Assembly (NCBI RefSeq): GCF_004138485.1
Contig: NZ_ML142848.1
Location: 780,640-844,639 of the forward strand
Direction: 5' to 3'
DNA: 64,000 nt
DNA from: Peristeroidobacter soli
GTDB lineage: Bacteria; Pseudomonadota; Gammaproteobacteria; Steroidobacterales; Steroidobacteraceae
The first letter of the stretch is position 1; every line of letters begins with the position of its first letter. This document shows, piece by piece, positions 1 to 9,321 of this stretch. The notes beneath the pieces were generated by a model that saw only the letters and a list, made by a program, of their open reading frames with translations, had not been told where the DNA came from and made no database searches. The translations under genes and the position numbers were made by a program.

Positions 1-2318
1 TAGATCGGGCTGCCCGAACCGATCCAGCGCGGACCGACAGTGATGCCGGCGAGATCCGTTTCGCGCGTCTCGTAGTTCGGCAGTTCGCTCGAATAGGGAT
101 CGAAGTTGGTCGTCACACCGAACGACATCGCGGCATAGCGCGCCGCCTGCTTTTGCGGCATCACGCCGGTTCGATAACAACAGTCGATGTGACCATGCAT
201 GTCGACCAAGCCCGGCATGATGGTCTTGCCGGCGGCATCGACCACTTTCGCATCGCTGGGAACCGTGACCGAACCGCTCGCGCCGAGGGCAACGATACGA
301 TTGCCGTCGACGACCACGGTGCCCTGCTCGATCACCTCATCGCCCTTCATCGTGATGATGCGTGCGTTGGTGAACGCGAGCTTGCCCGTGGGCACATCGG
401 CCGGCACTTTCAGATCGACCTTGGCGTACGGCTGCGGCAAAGCCGTGGAGCTAGCATCTCCGACACGCGCCCGGTACAACGAAGCGCCGAGCGTCCAGTA
501 CAGCGTCGACGAATCGCTCGACCAGGTCAGCGAATGCCCACCGAGATCGGTCAACGTCCGCACCGGCACCTCGCCGTTGCGAGCGCTGACGGTCAACGGC
601 GCGCCGATTTCCTGAAATGGCATCACGTAGAACTGCTGCGTCTCGCGGAATGCGATCCACCGCAGATCCGGGCTGACGTGCAGATCCAGCGTATCGGCAT
701 TGAGTGTGTGTGCGTGCTCTCGCTTGTCCGTGCCATCGGCCGTCACACTGACCAGGGAGTGCAACAGCTCCCCTTTCACTTTCGATGCCTCGATGTAGTA
801 GATGCGCTGCCCGTCCGGAGAGAACATCGGCAGATCGTCGCCCTCGACAACGAAGCGGCTCTCGCCACCGGCCGCCGGCACGATGTAGATGCCCGGATGC
901 GTGCCATAGCCGCCCATGTTCTTGTCGGCTTCGTCGATGCGGTACACGACGCGCTTGCCATCAGGCGAGAAGGATGGATTACGAATGACGCCGCGGCTGG
1001 TCGCGATCGCGCGTCCGTTTCGGCCGGCGCTATTGGCGACCTTCAGCGTGCTGCCGCGCTCGTCGTCCCACTCGACGTAGGCGAATGAACGGCCATCGCG
1101 CGAGAACGCCGGATCGAATTCGAACCCGGTGCTCTTGGTCAACCGGGCCGGTGCCGCCGACTCCGATTGAGTCCACAGCCGATCGAGCGCGGTGAACACC
1201 AGACGCGTGCCGTCATTCGACGGCGCGAGTTGTCGCAATGATCGAACCGACACCGAGTCCGGCGCCGGGTTCTGTTCGAAATGCGGTGCTTGAACGATGC
1301 GATGCCTGGCGTGCACGCGAAACGGAATTTCGCTTGCCGTACTGGTCTGTGTGTCGACGTTGTACAGCTTGCCCTTGCCCCAGATGGCAATGTGACGATT
1401 GTCCGGAAACCAGTCGAAGCGCGGGTAATACGCGTTCTGCTGCACGAAGTCGGCGTGCAGGTCGCGATCCAGATCGTCGAACACCGGGGTTTGCGTGCGG
1501 GTCGCGACGTCATAGATGAACAGTACGGTCTTTTCCTTGACGCGCCGGATGAACGCAACCTTCTTGCCGTCGTGCGAGACTTCCGGCGTGGTGGCACTGC
1601 CCCAACCACCCATCAACTCCTCGGTCGCGCCCGATTCGAGCTCGCGCCGCTTGATGACGTAGTTGGGATTCATCGCGTTGACGTAGATATTCGGCTCGAT
1701 GATCCGCTGCGTGTAGTAGACGAACTTGCCATCGGGCGTGAAGCTCGGCTCCTGCACATCGCGGCGATTGCCGGGCATCTCCACCAGCACGGCACCCTTG
1801 CCGCCGCGCATATCGAACAGCCGGATCTCCGAGGCCTTCATCAACTGGAAGGTCGAGTAGGCCTGCACGACGGCGACCGACTCGTCGTTCGGCCCCCACG
1901 TCGGTGCGCCCAGCATGTTGACGGCGTCGTGAGTGATCTGCCGCGCATTCGAGCCATCGACGTTGGAGATCCAGGCGTTGTCGTAGCCGCTCTCATCGCT
2001 CTGATACAGCAGCTTGCTGCCATCGGCGCTGAAGCTTGGGAAAATCTGCATGGCCGGTCCTCCATGGACCAGCCGTGCATCGCCACCTTTGACGGGCAAC
2101 ACATAGATGTCGCCGAGCAGATCGAAGGCGAGCGTCGCGCCGTCCGGGCTCACGTCGACGCTCATCCAGGTCCCTTCGTTGACAGTGAACTCGGCGTCGA
2201 CATACGGCTGCCCCGTATCGTTGACGTTCCAGGTTTGCTCACCGGCCAGCGCCGCCGTGCTCAGTAACGCAAAACCGACGGCCAGCCACAGCCGCTCGAG
2301 TCGCCGCTTCTCTGTCAT
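1..2318 (-). CDS. Amidohydrolase with N-terminal PD40/WD40-like beta-propeller (partial)
   Basis: The frame starts at an ATG at 2318 and runs without a stop to the left edge, so the C-terminus is missing. The N-terminus (MTEKRRLERLWLAVGFALLS...ALAG) is a signal peptide, predicting export. Residues about 30-640 hold repeated blades of the type PSFSADG, PSFTPDGKFVYY and PDGKRVVY, typical of TolB-like PD40 propellers. At about residues 700-710 comes IMPGLVDMHGHID, the HxH metal-binding start of an amidohydrolase domain. Such proteins are usually over 1000 residues and act as periplasmic metallo-peptidases or amidases, but the substrate cannot be read from sequence. It is the last gene of a minus-strand unit, 39 bp after the TonB-dependent receptor, with a GGGGGCGAG ribosome site. 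Confidence 0.88.
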   Translation of the reverse strand, partial: MTEKRRLERLWLAVGFALLSTAALAGEQTWNVNDTGQPYVDAEFTVNEGTWMSVDVSPDGATLAFDLLGDIYVLPVKGGDARLVHGGPAMQIFPSFSADGSKLLYQSDESGYDNAWISNVDGSNARQITHDAVNMLGAPTWGPNDESVAVVQAYSTFQLMKASEIRLFDMRGGKGAVLVEMPGNRRDVQEPSFTPDGKFVYYTQRIIEPNIYVNAMNPNYVIKRRELESGATEELMGGWGSATTPEVSHDGKKVAFIRRVKEKTVLFIYDVATRTQTPVFDDLDRDLHADFVQQNAYYPRFDWFPDNRHIAIWGKGKLYNVDTQTSTASEIPFRVHARHRIVQAPHFEQNPAPDSVSVRSLRQLAPSNDGTRLVFTALDRLWTQSESAAPARLTKSTGFEFDPAFSRDGRSFAYVEWDDERGSTLKVANSAGRNGRAIATSRGVIRNPSFSPDGKRVVYRIDEADKNMGGYGTHPGIYIVPAAGGESRFVVEGDDLPMFSPDGQRIYYIEASKVKGELLHSLVSVTADGTDKREHAHTLNADTLDLHVSPDLRWIAFRETQQFYVMPFQEIGAPLTVSARNGEVPVRTLTDLGGHSLTWSSDSSTLYWTLGASLYRARVGDASSTALPQPYAKVDLKVPADVPTGKLAFTNARIITMKGDEVIEQGTVVVDGNRIVALGASGSVTVPSDAKVVDAAGKTIMPGLVDMHGHIDCCYRTGVMPQKQAARYAAMSFGVTTNFDPYSSELPNYETRETDLAGITVGPRWIGSGSPI

Positions 2319-2357
2319 TCACTCGCCCCCAAAAAAATCGTGCTTCACTCAGCCTGC

Positions 2358-4469
2358 CTACCAGCGATAACGGAACGAGCCCCGGATCGACCGTGTCTCA
2401 CCCACCGTGCACAGCACGGAGAAGCGGGTGAAGCAGGACGAGGCGTATTCCTTGTCGGCCAGGTTCTGGATATTCAACGCGACGCGCATGTTATTCCATT
2501 CGTAGTGAACCGCCGCGTCGTACAGCGTGTAGCTCGGGCTCTCCACCGTGTTCAAGTCATCCGAGAATGTCGAGGACTGATAGCGCGCGCCGAAGCCCAC
2601 GCCGAGCGCATCGAGCCCGATGCTCTTGAAGTTGTAGTCCAGCCAGAGCGCCGCCTTGTGCTTGGGAATCTGCGGGAACTGTTTGCCGATCAGCTCGGGC
2701 AGCATGTTCTCCTTCTGCTCCGTGTCCAGGTAGCTGTAGCTGGCGATGTAGCTCAAGCCGTTGTCCATGGCGGTGAACGCTTCGAGCTCCACGCCGCGCG
2801 ACGACGCCTTGCCGGTCTGGAACAGATTGAAGTCGTCGTCGCGATCCACGAAGTTGGTGCGTTCCAGATCGAACAGCGCCAGGGTGAACAGGCCGTTGAA
2901 GCTCTTGGGCTGATACTTCACGCCCACCTCGTACTGCCGGCCGGTTTCTGGATCGAACGGATTGCCTGCCGCATCCACGCCCGAGGACGGCAGGAACGAC
3001 TCGGCGTAGCTCGCGTACGGCGCGAAGCCGCTATCGAATACGTACACCACACCGCCGCGCAGTGACAGCTCGTCGTCGGTCTGATCCTGAGTCTTGCTCT
3101 GGCTCAGTCGCGAGTAGGTGCTGCTGGTCGCACGATCGTAGCGCGCGCCCAGATTGAAGATCAGTTTCTCCTGGATCTTGATCTCATCCTGCAAATAGAC
3201 GCCGAGCTGATCCAGCTCGATATCATCGTCACCCCACGGCGCCGGCCGCGTGATGTTCGCCACGCCGTACACGGGCGCGAAGATGTCGATCGGCGTCAGC
3301 GTGGCGTTGTGATGCTGACGATGCCAGGCGCTCACGTCCTGGTAGTCGACACCTGCCAGCACCTTGTGTTTTACCGCATCGGAGCCGAGTGCCACGTGCA
3401 GCTGGTTGTCGATGGTCAACCCCTCCAGCGTGCCGTAGCTGAAGGCCGCGCGACGGAACACGATACGATCGGCATCGGCCGGATTCTGACTGATGCCCAT
3501 GCTGTACACGGCGATCTCGGTCAGCTTCACATCGTTGTAGCGCGTGTTCTGGAAGAAGCGCACCGAATCGTTGAATCGATGCTCGAACTGATAGCCCACC
3601 GAGAATTCGCTGCGATCGTAGTCGTCCAGCCCCGGCTCGCCGCTGAAGCGGCTGACCGGAATGCGGCCGTTCGGATTCGGCTCGAGCATGCCCAGCGCCG
3701 GCAACGACTGCGACGGCTTGGTCTTGTCCTGCTGATAGGTGCCGAGGAAGGTGAACGAAGTGTCGTCGGAGAGCCGCCAGCGCAGGGATCCGGCGAGGAA
3801 CTGGCGGTCGTCCGGAACGTAATCGATCTGCGTGTCGCTCTCGCGAATCAAGCCGGTCAGCCGGCCGCTCCAGGTGCCCGCGTCATCGAACGAGCTGCCA
3901 ACGTCGAACTGCGCCTGCTTGCGATCGTTGTTGCCGAACTCCAGACCCACTTCGCCGAAGGCCTGGTCCTTGGGCAGCTTGGAAACAAAGTTGATCAGAC
4001 CACCGGGGCTGCCCTGACCGTAAAGCACCGACGCCGGACCGCGCGGCACTTCGACGCGCTCGGCGCCGTACGGCTCGAGGTTGTAGCTCACCGCCCAGCC
4101 TGGATTGATCAGCGCCAGCCCATCGCGAAAGATGCCGGCGGCCGCAGCCGTGAAGCCGCGCATGTTGACGCTGGTAAAGCGTGGCTCGACACCGAACGGC
4201 TCGGCATTCACGCCCGGCGTGTAACGCAAAGCTTCGGTGAGCTTGCTCGCGCCCCACGAATCCAGCAGGTCGCGCGAGATCACCGACAACGATGCCGGCG
4301 TTTCGATCGGCGGCGTATCGCTCTTGGTGCCCGAGCTGTTCACCGGCGGCACGAAGTCCTTGCCGAACACCACCACTTCCTCGACCGTCTCGCTCTGCGC
4401 TAGACAAACCATCGGCTGCGCCAGTGCAGCCAGGGTCAACAACAACGAGCCATGTGATTTTTTAATCAT
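2358..4469 (-). CDS. TonB-dependent siderophore-type outer-membrane receptor
   Basis: A 703-residue protein with a signal peptide (MIKKSHGS...MVCLAQ), a plug domain from about residue 45 to 175 (IETPASLSVISRDLL, LTEALRYTPGV, NMRGF, VEVPRGPASVLYGQGSPGGLINFVSK) and a beta-barrel ending in the aromatic RYRW expected for outer-membrane insertion. These are the hallmarks of the FpvA/FhuA-like TonB-dependent siderophore receptor family, which imports iron chelates or other bulky ligands. No FecI/FecR pair or ABC importer lies beside it. It sits between a serine hydrolase (34 bp upstream) and a propeller amidohydrolase (39 bp downstream), which suggests uptake linked to hydrolysis of a ligand. The ligand is unknown. 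The ATG at 4469 follows a good GGGGAG site. Confidence 0.9.
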   Translation of the reverse strand: MIKKSHGSLLLTLAALAQPMVCLAQSETVEEVVVFGKDFVPPVNSSGTKSDTPPIETPASLSVISRDLLDSWGASKLTEALRYTPGVNAEPFGVEPRFTSVNMRGFTAAAAGIFRDGLALINPGWAVSYNLEPYGAERVEVPRGPASVLYGQGSPGGLINFVSKLPKDQAFGEVGLEFGNNDRKQAQFDVGSSFDDAGTWSGRLTGLIRESDTQIDYVPDDRQFLAGSLRWRLSDDTSFTFLGTYQQDKTKPSQSLPALGMLEPNPNGRIPVSRFSGEPGLDDYDRSEFSVGYQFEHRFNDSVRFFQNTRYNDVKLTEIAVYSMGISQNPADADRIVFRRAAFSYGTLEGLTIDNQLHVALGSDAVKHKVLAGVDYQDVSAWHRQHHNATLTPIDIFAPVYGVANITRPAPWGDDDIELDQLGVYLQDEIKIQEKLIFNLGARYDRATSSTYSRLSQSKTQDQTDDELSLRGGVVYVFDSGFAPYASYAESFLPSSGVDAAGNPFDPETGRQYEVGVKYQPKSFNGLFTLALFDLERTNFVDRDDDFNLFQTGKASSRGVELEAFTAMDNGLSYIASYSYLDTEQKENMLPELIGKQFPQIPKHKAALWLDYNFKSIGLDALGVGFGARYQSSTFSDDLNTVESPSYTLYDAAVHYEWNNMRVALNIQNLADKEYASSCFTRFSVLCTVGETRSIRGSFRYRW

Positions 4470-4503
4470 GATTCACTCCCCAATCTGCAATGACACAAGC
4501 GAA

Positions 4504-5685
4504 CTATCCGCCGAGCGCTTCCACCGCACTGTTGAAGAAATCGTTGTCGGCGATGACTTCGGATCCCTTGGGCTTGGCCCGTGCGCTCAACACCACAATC
4601 ACGAGCTGTCGCGTCGGATTGATATAGATGTACTGACCGAAGATGCCGCGGGCGCTGAACGCACCGTCGGCGAATGAACCGTCGCGCGCGGCGACCGGCC
4701 ACCACATGTAGCCGTAGTCGAGGCGCTTGCCGGCGATGTCGCGGGGCTGAGTGGCTTCGCGCACCCAGCCTTCGGGCAACACGCGGCTCGAGCCGATCAT
4801 CCCGTCGTTCAACATGAACTGACCGAAGCGCGCGTAATCGCGCAACGAAGCGTTGATGCCGCTGCCCGCGACTTCCAGGCCCTGCGGCGATTCGAGCCAC
4901 CACGTGGCATCGAGCTCCATGCCGAGCGGCTGCCACAGCTTCTCGGACAGATAATCGGCGCACCAACGACCGACCGCCGCGCGAATCAGCGCGCCGACCA
5001 CGTGCGTCTCACCGGTGCTGTAATTCCAGATCGTGCCGGGCTCGGCGACGCGCGGCTGCCCGGACAGGAAATTCAGAATCGTCCCCGGCTGCTGGGCAAT
5101 CTGCAGATCCAGCATGACGCGACGTTCCGAGGTCGGATCGGTGTGAGTGTCGTCCCAGCGCACGCCCGACGTCATCTGTAACAAGTGACGAATCGACACG
5201 CCGCCGTAGCCGCCATTCTTCAGCTGCGGCAGATAGCGGGTCAGCGGATCGTCGACGCTGTGGATCAGGCCATCCTGAATCGCCGCGCCCACCAGCGTAG
5301 TGGCAATGGACTTTGCCATGGACATGGAAATCCAACGCGTGCGCGCGTCGTTGCCGAACTCGTAGTGCTCCAGGCAGATCTCGCCCCGATGCATTATCAA
5401 CAGGCCGGCGATGCGATTGCGGGAAATGTAGTCGACCAGGTCGTAGCGGGACGCGTTGGCATGCACGGCCAGGTCTTCGATCTGGCGTTTGGCCCGAGGC
5501 AAGGGTTGGACGTGGCTGCCGCGCTTGATCAACCGGGTGGAGAACACCCAGCTGTCGTCGCGGAACAGGCGCAATTGCCGGTCGGGACGCAACTTGCCCG
5601 CATAGGCATTGCGAGCGTCTTCGTCCTCGAAGCCGTTCTCGAGTGCTTCGAGTGTCGCCGTCATCGTTGTGCTGTCACGCTGCAA
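4504..5685 (-). CDS. Serine hydrolase, class C beta-lactamase-like family
   Basis: A 393-residue protein with the serine-nucleophile tetrad S-M-A-K at residues 122-125 (ISMSMAKSIATT) and a second-motif candidate tyrosine in WNYSTGETH, followed by the conserved PLGM and DYARFGQFML signatures of the beta-lactamase/esterase-B/DD-peptidase fold. Family members hydrolyse esters, amides or D-amino peptides; true beta-lactamase activity is rarely found in this branch. No signal peptide is visible, so it is probably cytoplasmic. It is first in the unit with the TonB-dependent receptor and amidohydrolase. The chosen start is TTG at 5685, preceded by GGGGAGAG; an ATG seven codons inside (5664) has no clear ribosome site. 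Confidence 0.85.
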   Translation of the reverse strand: MQRDSTTMTATLEALENGFEDEDARNAYAGKLRPDRQLRLFRDDSWVFSTRLIKRGSHVQPLPRAKRQIEDLAVHANASRYDLVDYISRNRIAGLLIMHRGEICLEHYEFGNDARTRWISMSMAKSIATTLVGAAIQDGLIHSVDDPLTRYLPQLKNGGYGGVSIRHLLQMTSGVRWDDTHTDPTSERRVMLDLQIAQQPGTILNFLSGQPRVAEPGTIWNYSTGETHVVGALIRAAVGRWCADYLSEKLWQPLGMELDATWWLESPQGLEVAGSGINASLRDYARFGQFMLNDGMIGSSRVLPEGWVREATQPRDIAGKRLDYGYMWWPVAARDGSFADGAFSARGIFGQYIYINPTRQLVIVVLSARAKPKGSEVIADNDFFNSAVEALGG

Positions 5686-5889
5686 GCCCGTCTCTCCCCA
5701 CGCTCATCGTCGCGAGGGTTTTTATAGGCCATTCATGCGCCGGGCTGGGTTGCCTAGCGTGCGCCGGCGGTGAGACCGGGTCACCACTGCCCCCTGGCGG
5801 TGTGCTCTCAACACCACGCTGGTCGCGATATCACCCGGGGTGCCGCGCCCACCCTGCAATAATCCGCGGAAGTTCCAGGAGATCCACGA

Positions 5890-7263
5890 GTGGCAGCACG
5901 TCCCGAGACGAACCCGGTCGATGCATCGGCGCCGGCGATCGCCGCTCCCACTGCGACCTTCGAGGCCAGCAACGGCTATCGACACTATGTGGTGTGGCTG
6001 CTGTTCCTGGTCTACACCTGCAATTTCGTCGACCGGCAGATCCTGTCCATCGTCATCGAGCCCATCAAGCGGGAATTCGGCCTGCATGACTGGCAGCTCG
6101 GCCTGTTGAGCGGGCTGGCGTTCGCGGCGTTCTACTCGACCTTGGGCATCCCGATCGCGCGCCTCGCCGACCGGCGCAGCCGCGTGAACATCATCTCGAT
6201 CTCCATCGTGATCTGGAGCGCCTTCACTGCGGTGACCGGCGTCGCGAAGAACTTCTGGCACCTGTTGATCGCGCGCATCGGCGTCGGTGTCGGCGAAGCG
6301 GGCTGCAGTCCGCCGGCCTACTCGCTCATCAGCGATTACTTCGATCAGAGCAAGCGGGCGACGGCGCTGTCGATCTATTCCATGGGCGTCTACGCCGGCG
6401 GCGCATTGGGCTTCGTCGTGGGCGGACAAATTGCGCACGTTTATGGCTGGCGCGCGGCGTTCTTCGCCGTCGGCTTGCCGGGGCTGATCGTGGCGTTGCT
6501 GGTGAAGCTGACGCTTCGCGAACCGCCTCGAGGTTTCTCGGAGCAGCGGGCCGCCACTACCCATGAACCGGTGGCGTTCAAGAAGCTCGTGACAGAACTG
6601 TGGTCGCGGCGCTCGTTCCGGCATCTATCGCTTGCGGCCGGCCTGCATTCCTTTGCCGCGTATGGCGTGAACAACTTCTATTCGCCGTTCTTCATGCGCA
6701 CGCATGGCATGACGATCGCGGAATTGAGCGCTTGGCTGGCGTTCGTGGTGGCGCTCGGCGGACTGACCGGCACCTATCTCGCCGGCCGGCTATGCGACCG
6801 CTGTTACAATCGCACCGACGATCCACGCTGGTATTTGTGGATTCCAGCCGGCTCGCTGCTGTTCAACACCGCGTTCGGCCAGCTCGCGTACTCGCTCGAC
6901 GATCGTTATCACGCGCTGTATGCGCTCATTCCTTTCGTCGCGATGAGCGCCGCCTATCTCGCGCCCAGCATCGCGGCGACTCATCGGCTGGTGGGATTGC
7001 ACGAGCGTGCCCAGGCCAGCGCGGTGCTGTTGCTGATCCTGAACTTCATCGGCCTCGGCCTGGGGCCGATGTTCACTGGCGTGGTCAGCGACGCGATCAA
7101 CAGTTATCTGGCGAGCCACGGCGTGGCCGAGCAACAGGCTCAGGCGGATGGCCTGCGTTGGGCCATCCGCGTCACCATCATGATCAACCTCTGGTCAGCG
7201 CTGCATTACTTCCTGGCGGCACGCACGCTGCGCGAAGACATCAAGGCGTCGGCGCGGGCTTGA
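5890..7263 (+). CDS. MFS transporter, spinster-like family
   Basis: A 457-residue, 12-helix major facilitator. The first helix region ([23 protein letters not shown]) and the segment [23 protein letters not shown] carry the loop 2-3 motif of the spinster-like subfamily, common in proteobacterial clusters that transport organic acids or lipophilic compounds. The substrate is not predictable. The start is GTG at 5890, with a clear AGGAG site at 5877-5881. It is transcribed divergently from the serine hydrolase unit across a 204-bp gap, and its last 23 bases overlap the 3' end of the convergent Dabb gene. Confidence 0.88.
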   Translation: MAARPETNPVDASAPAIAAPTATFEASNGYRHYVVWLLFLVYTCNFVDRQILSIVIEPIKREFGLHDWQLGLLSGLAFAAFYSTLGIPIARLADRRSRVNIISISIVIWSAFTAVTGVAKNFWHLLIARIGVGVGEAGCSPPAYSLISDYFDQSKRATALSIYSMGVYAGGALGFVVGGQIAHVYGWRAAFFAVGLPGLIVALLVKLTLREPPRGFSEQRAATTHEPVAFKKLVTELWSRRSFRHLSLAAGLHSFAAYGVNNFYSPFFMRTHGMTIAELSAWLAFVVALGGLTGTYLAGRLCDRCYNRTDDPRWYLWIPAGSLLFNTAFGQLAYSLDDRYHALYALIPFVAMSAAYLAPSIAATHRLVGLHERAQASAVLLLILNFIGLGLGPMFTGVVSDAINSYLASHGVAEQQAQADGLRWAIRVTIMINLWSALHYFLAARTLREDIKASARA

Positions 7264-7675
7264 CGTCATAAACGACCACGCGCTCCCACAGGTGCTCGCA
7301 GTCGGCGACGAACTTCTTGTGGATGGGATGCACCTGGTAGGCGTTCTGGCCGGCCACGTCGTCGAAGAACAGGATTTCCGACGCGCTGTAGCTGGAGTCG
7401 ACCACGCCACGCTGCTCGGTCTCGGCCGGCACGCCGATGTGAATGGCCTTGACGGTCTCGATGCCGCCCAGCGTCCGCAGGCCGGTCAGCAATCGCGCCA
7501 GGTCGTCCTTGGACTTGGGATTCTTGAGCCAGAAGAACACATGATGGACCACCGGCGGAATCGTGGCCTTGCCGGCGGTTCCGGCGTTGCCTGAGGTCGC
7601 GGCTTGCGCCGAGGCACCGACGCCCGCCAGGGCGGCAGCGGCGGTGATGACTTCTCGTCGGCTATGGGTCGTCAT
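7241..7675 (-). CDS. Dabb (stress-responsive A/B barrel) family protein with Tat-like signal
   Basis: A 144-residue protein. The start is ATG 7675 because [25 protein letters not shown] forms a twin-arginine-type signal peptide and an AAAGGA site lies upstream; the open frame extends 25 codons further but without support. The mature part ([33 protein letters not shown]) matches the ferredoxin-like Dabb dimer fold. Members of this fold include small cyclases, but most have unknown roles. It converges on and overlaps the MFS gene by 23 bp and is divergent from glcD. Confidence 0.8.
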   Translation of the reverse strand: MTTHSRREVITAAAALAGVGASAQAATSGNAGTAGKATIPPVVHHVFFWLKNPKSKDDLARLLTGLRTLGGIETVKAIHIGVPAETEQRGVVDSSYSASEILFFDDVAGQNAYQVHPIHKKFVADCEHLWERVVVYDVKPAPTP

Positions 7676-7686
7676 GCTGAGTCCTT

Positions 7687-7716
7687 TTGCCTGAGTTAAT
7701 CCGGGCCGAGTATAAG
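7687..7716 (+). promoter_or_regulatory. Candidate sigma-70 promoter for glcDEF
   Basis: TTGCCT at 7687-7692 and TATAAG at 7711-7716 are separated by 18 bp, giving 4/6 and 5/6 matches to the -35 and -10 consensus. This would start a transcript near 7723, about 85 nt before the glcD start codon. It lies in the divergent Dabb/glcD gap. Confidence 0.5.
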
Positions 7717-7736
7717 CCGACACTGACAGGACCCCG

Positions 7737-7770
7737 AATGCGGCGGGCATATGAAGGTGCGGGAGCTGCC
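7737..7770 (+). repeat. Dispersed short repeat, copy A
   Basis: This 34-bp stretch (beginning AATGCGGCGGGCATATG and ending GGGAGCTGCC) matches 34517-34550 at 29 of 34 positions, with all five differences transitions. It lies in the leader of glcD. It is read directly from sequence; its function is unknown. Confidence 0.6.
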
Positions 7771-7806
7771 GGGCGGCGGACCCGCCAGTCCTTTATGATT
7801 CGCGCC

Positions 7807-9321
7807 ATGGATAGCGCCACGCCCGCCCCTTCGTCGCCCGCCGAGCGCTCGTTGCCCGTGGATGCGATCCGCCAGCGCAGCCTGGTCGCGGCATTACGCG
7901 CGTTTCTGCCGGAAGACGCGGTGCTGTTTCGTGAAGAAGATACGCGCCCTTACGAGTGCGACGGCCTGACGCTGTTCCGCCAGTTGCCCATGATCGTGGC
8001 GCTGCCGGAGACCGAAGACCAGATCCGGCGCATTCTGCGGCTCTGTCACGAGCACAAGGTGCCCGTCGTCCCGCGGGGCGCCGGCACCGGCCTGTCTGGC
8101 AGCGCTCTGCCCCATCACGCGGGACTGTTGCTGTCGCTGGCGAAACTCAATCGGATCCTGTCCATCGATGCCCGCGCGCGAACGGCCACCGTTCAGCCCG
8201 GGGTGCGCAATCTCGCGATCAGCGAAGCGGCGGCACGTCATCGTCTTTATTACGCCCCCGACCCGTCGAGCCAGATCGCCTGCACCATCGGCGGCAACGT
8301 CGCCGAGAACTCCGGCGGCGTGCACTGTTTGAAGTACGGGCTGACGGTTCACAACGTCTTGCGCGTACGCGGCCTCACCAGCGATGGCGAGCCGGTGGAA
8401 TTTGGGGGCCTGGCGCCGGACGCACCCGGTCTCGACTTGTTGGCGCTGGTCGTCGGTTCGGAAGGCATGCTTGCGGTAGTCACGGAAGTTACGGTGCGAC
8501 TCGTGCCGGTCGCGCAGACCGCCCGATGCATCATGGCCAGCTTCGCGGACATCGGCGAAGCCGGCGATGCGGTCGCCGCGTTGATTGCCGACGGCATCAT
8601 TCCTGCCGGCCTGGAGATGCTCGATCAAGCAGCGAGCCGGCTGGTCGAGCCGTTCGCCAACGCCGGTTACGATCTGGATGCGGCCGCGGTGTTGTTATGC
8701 GAGTCCGACGGCACGCCCGAAGAGGTCGCCGAAGAAATCGAACGCATGTCGGCGGTACTGCTTGCCGCGCGCGCCACGCGCATTCAAGTGTCGAACAGTG
8801 AAGCCGAACGCCTGCGCTTCTGGGCTGGACGAAAGAACGCGTTCCCCGCTGCCGGCAGAGCCTCGCCTGCTTATTACTGCATGGACGGCACGATCCCGAG
8901 GCGTCGGCTCGGCGAAGTATTGAAAGCGATTCAAGCGCTGGAGCCGAAGTACCGACTGCGCTGCCCGAACGTGTTTCATGCAGGCGATGGCAATTTACAT
9001 CCGTTGATTCTGTTCGACGACGCCGATCCGGATTCGGTCGCGCGCGCAGAAGCGTTCGGTGCCGAGATCCTGGAGCTGTGTGTGCAAATGGGCGGCACGG
9101 TGACCGGCGAGCACGGCGTCGGCGTCGAGAAGCTGGATCAAATGTGCTCGCAATTCGGCCGCCCCACGCTCGATGCGTTCCTCGCCGTGAAGGGCGCGTT
9201 CGATCCGGCGGGCTTGCTGAACCCCGGCAAGGTCATTCCGACGCTGCATCGCTGCGCCGAGTATGGTCGCATGCGGGTTCACGGGGGCAAGATTCGATTC
9301 CCTGAGTTGCCGCGCTTCTGA
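7807..9321 (+). CDS. glcD: Glycolate oxidase FAD-binding subunit GlcD
   Basis: A 504-residue FAD-linked oxidase of the PCMH/VAO fold, close to the usual 499. VVPRGAGTGLSG binds FAD pyrophosphate, and YYAPDPSSQIACTIGGNVAENSGG with HCLKYGLTVHNVL is near-identical to the family core; the C-terminal domain carries FHAGDGNLHPL and GTVTGEHGVG. It oxidises glycolate to glyoxylate together with GlcE and GlcF, passing electrons to the membrane quinone pool. ATG 7807 was chosen because it gives family length; ATG 7795 and a long upstream extension are also open. Its stop overlaps the glcE start (TGATG), so the genes are translationally coupled. Confidence 0.95.
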   Translation: MDSATPAPSSPAERSLPVDAIRQRSLVAALRAFLPEDAVLFREEDTRPYECDGLTLFRQLPMIVALPETEDQIRRILRLCHEHKVPVVPRGAGTGLSGSALPHHAGLLLSLAKLNRILSIDARARTATVQPGVRNLAISEAAARHRLYYAPDPSSQIACTIGGNVAENSGGVHCLKYGLTVHNVLRVRGLTSDGEPVEFGGLAPDAPGLDLLALVVGSEGMLAVVTEVTVRLVPVAQTARCIMASFADIGEAGDAVAALIADGIIPAGLEMLDQAASRLVEPFANAGYDLDAAAVLLCESDGTPEEVAEEIERMSAVLLAARATRIQVSNSEAERLRFWAGRKNAFPAAGRASPAYYCMDGTIPRRRLGEVLKAIQALEPKYRLRCPNVFHAGDGNLHPLILFDDADPDSVARAEAFGAEILELCVQMGGTVTGEHGVGVEKLDQMCSQFGRPTLDAFLAVKGAFDPAGLLNPGKVIPTLHRCAEYGRMRVHGGKIRFPELPRF

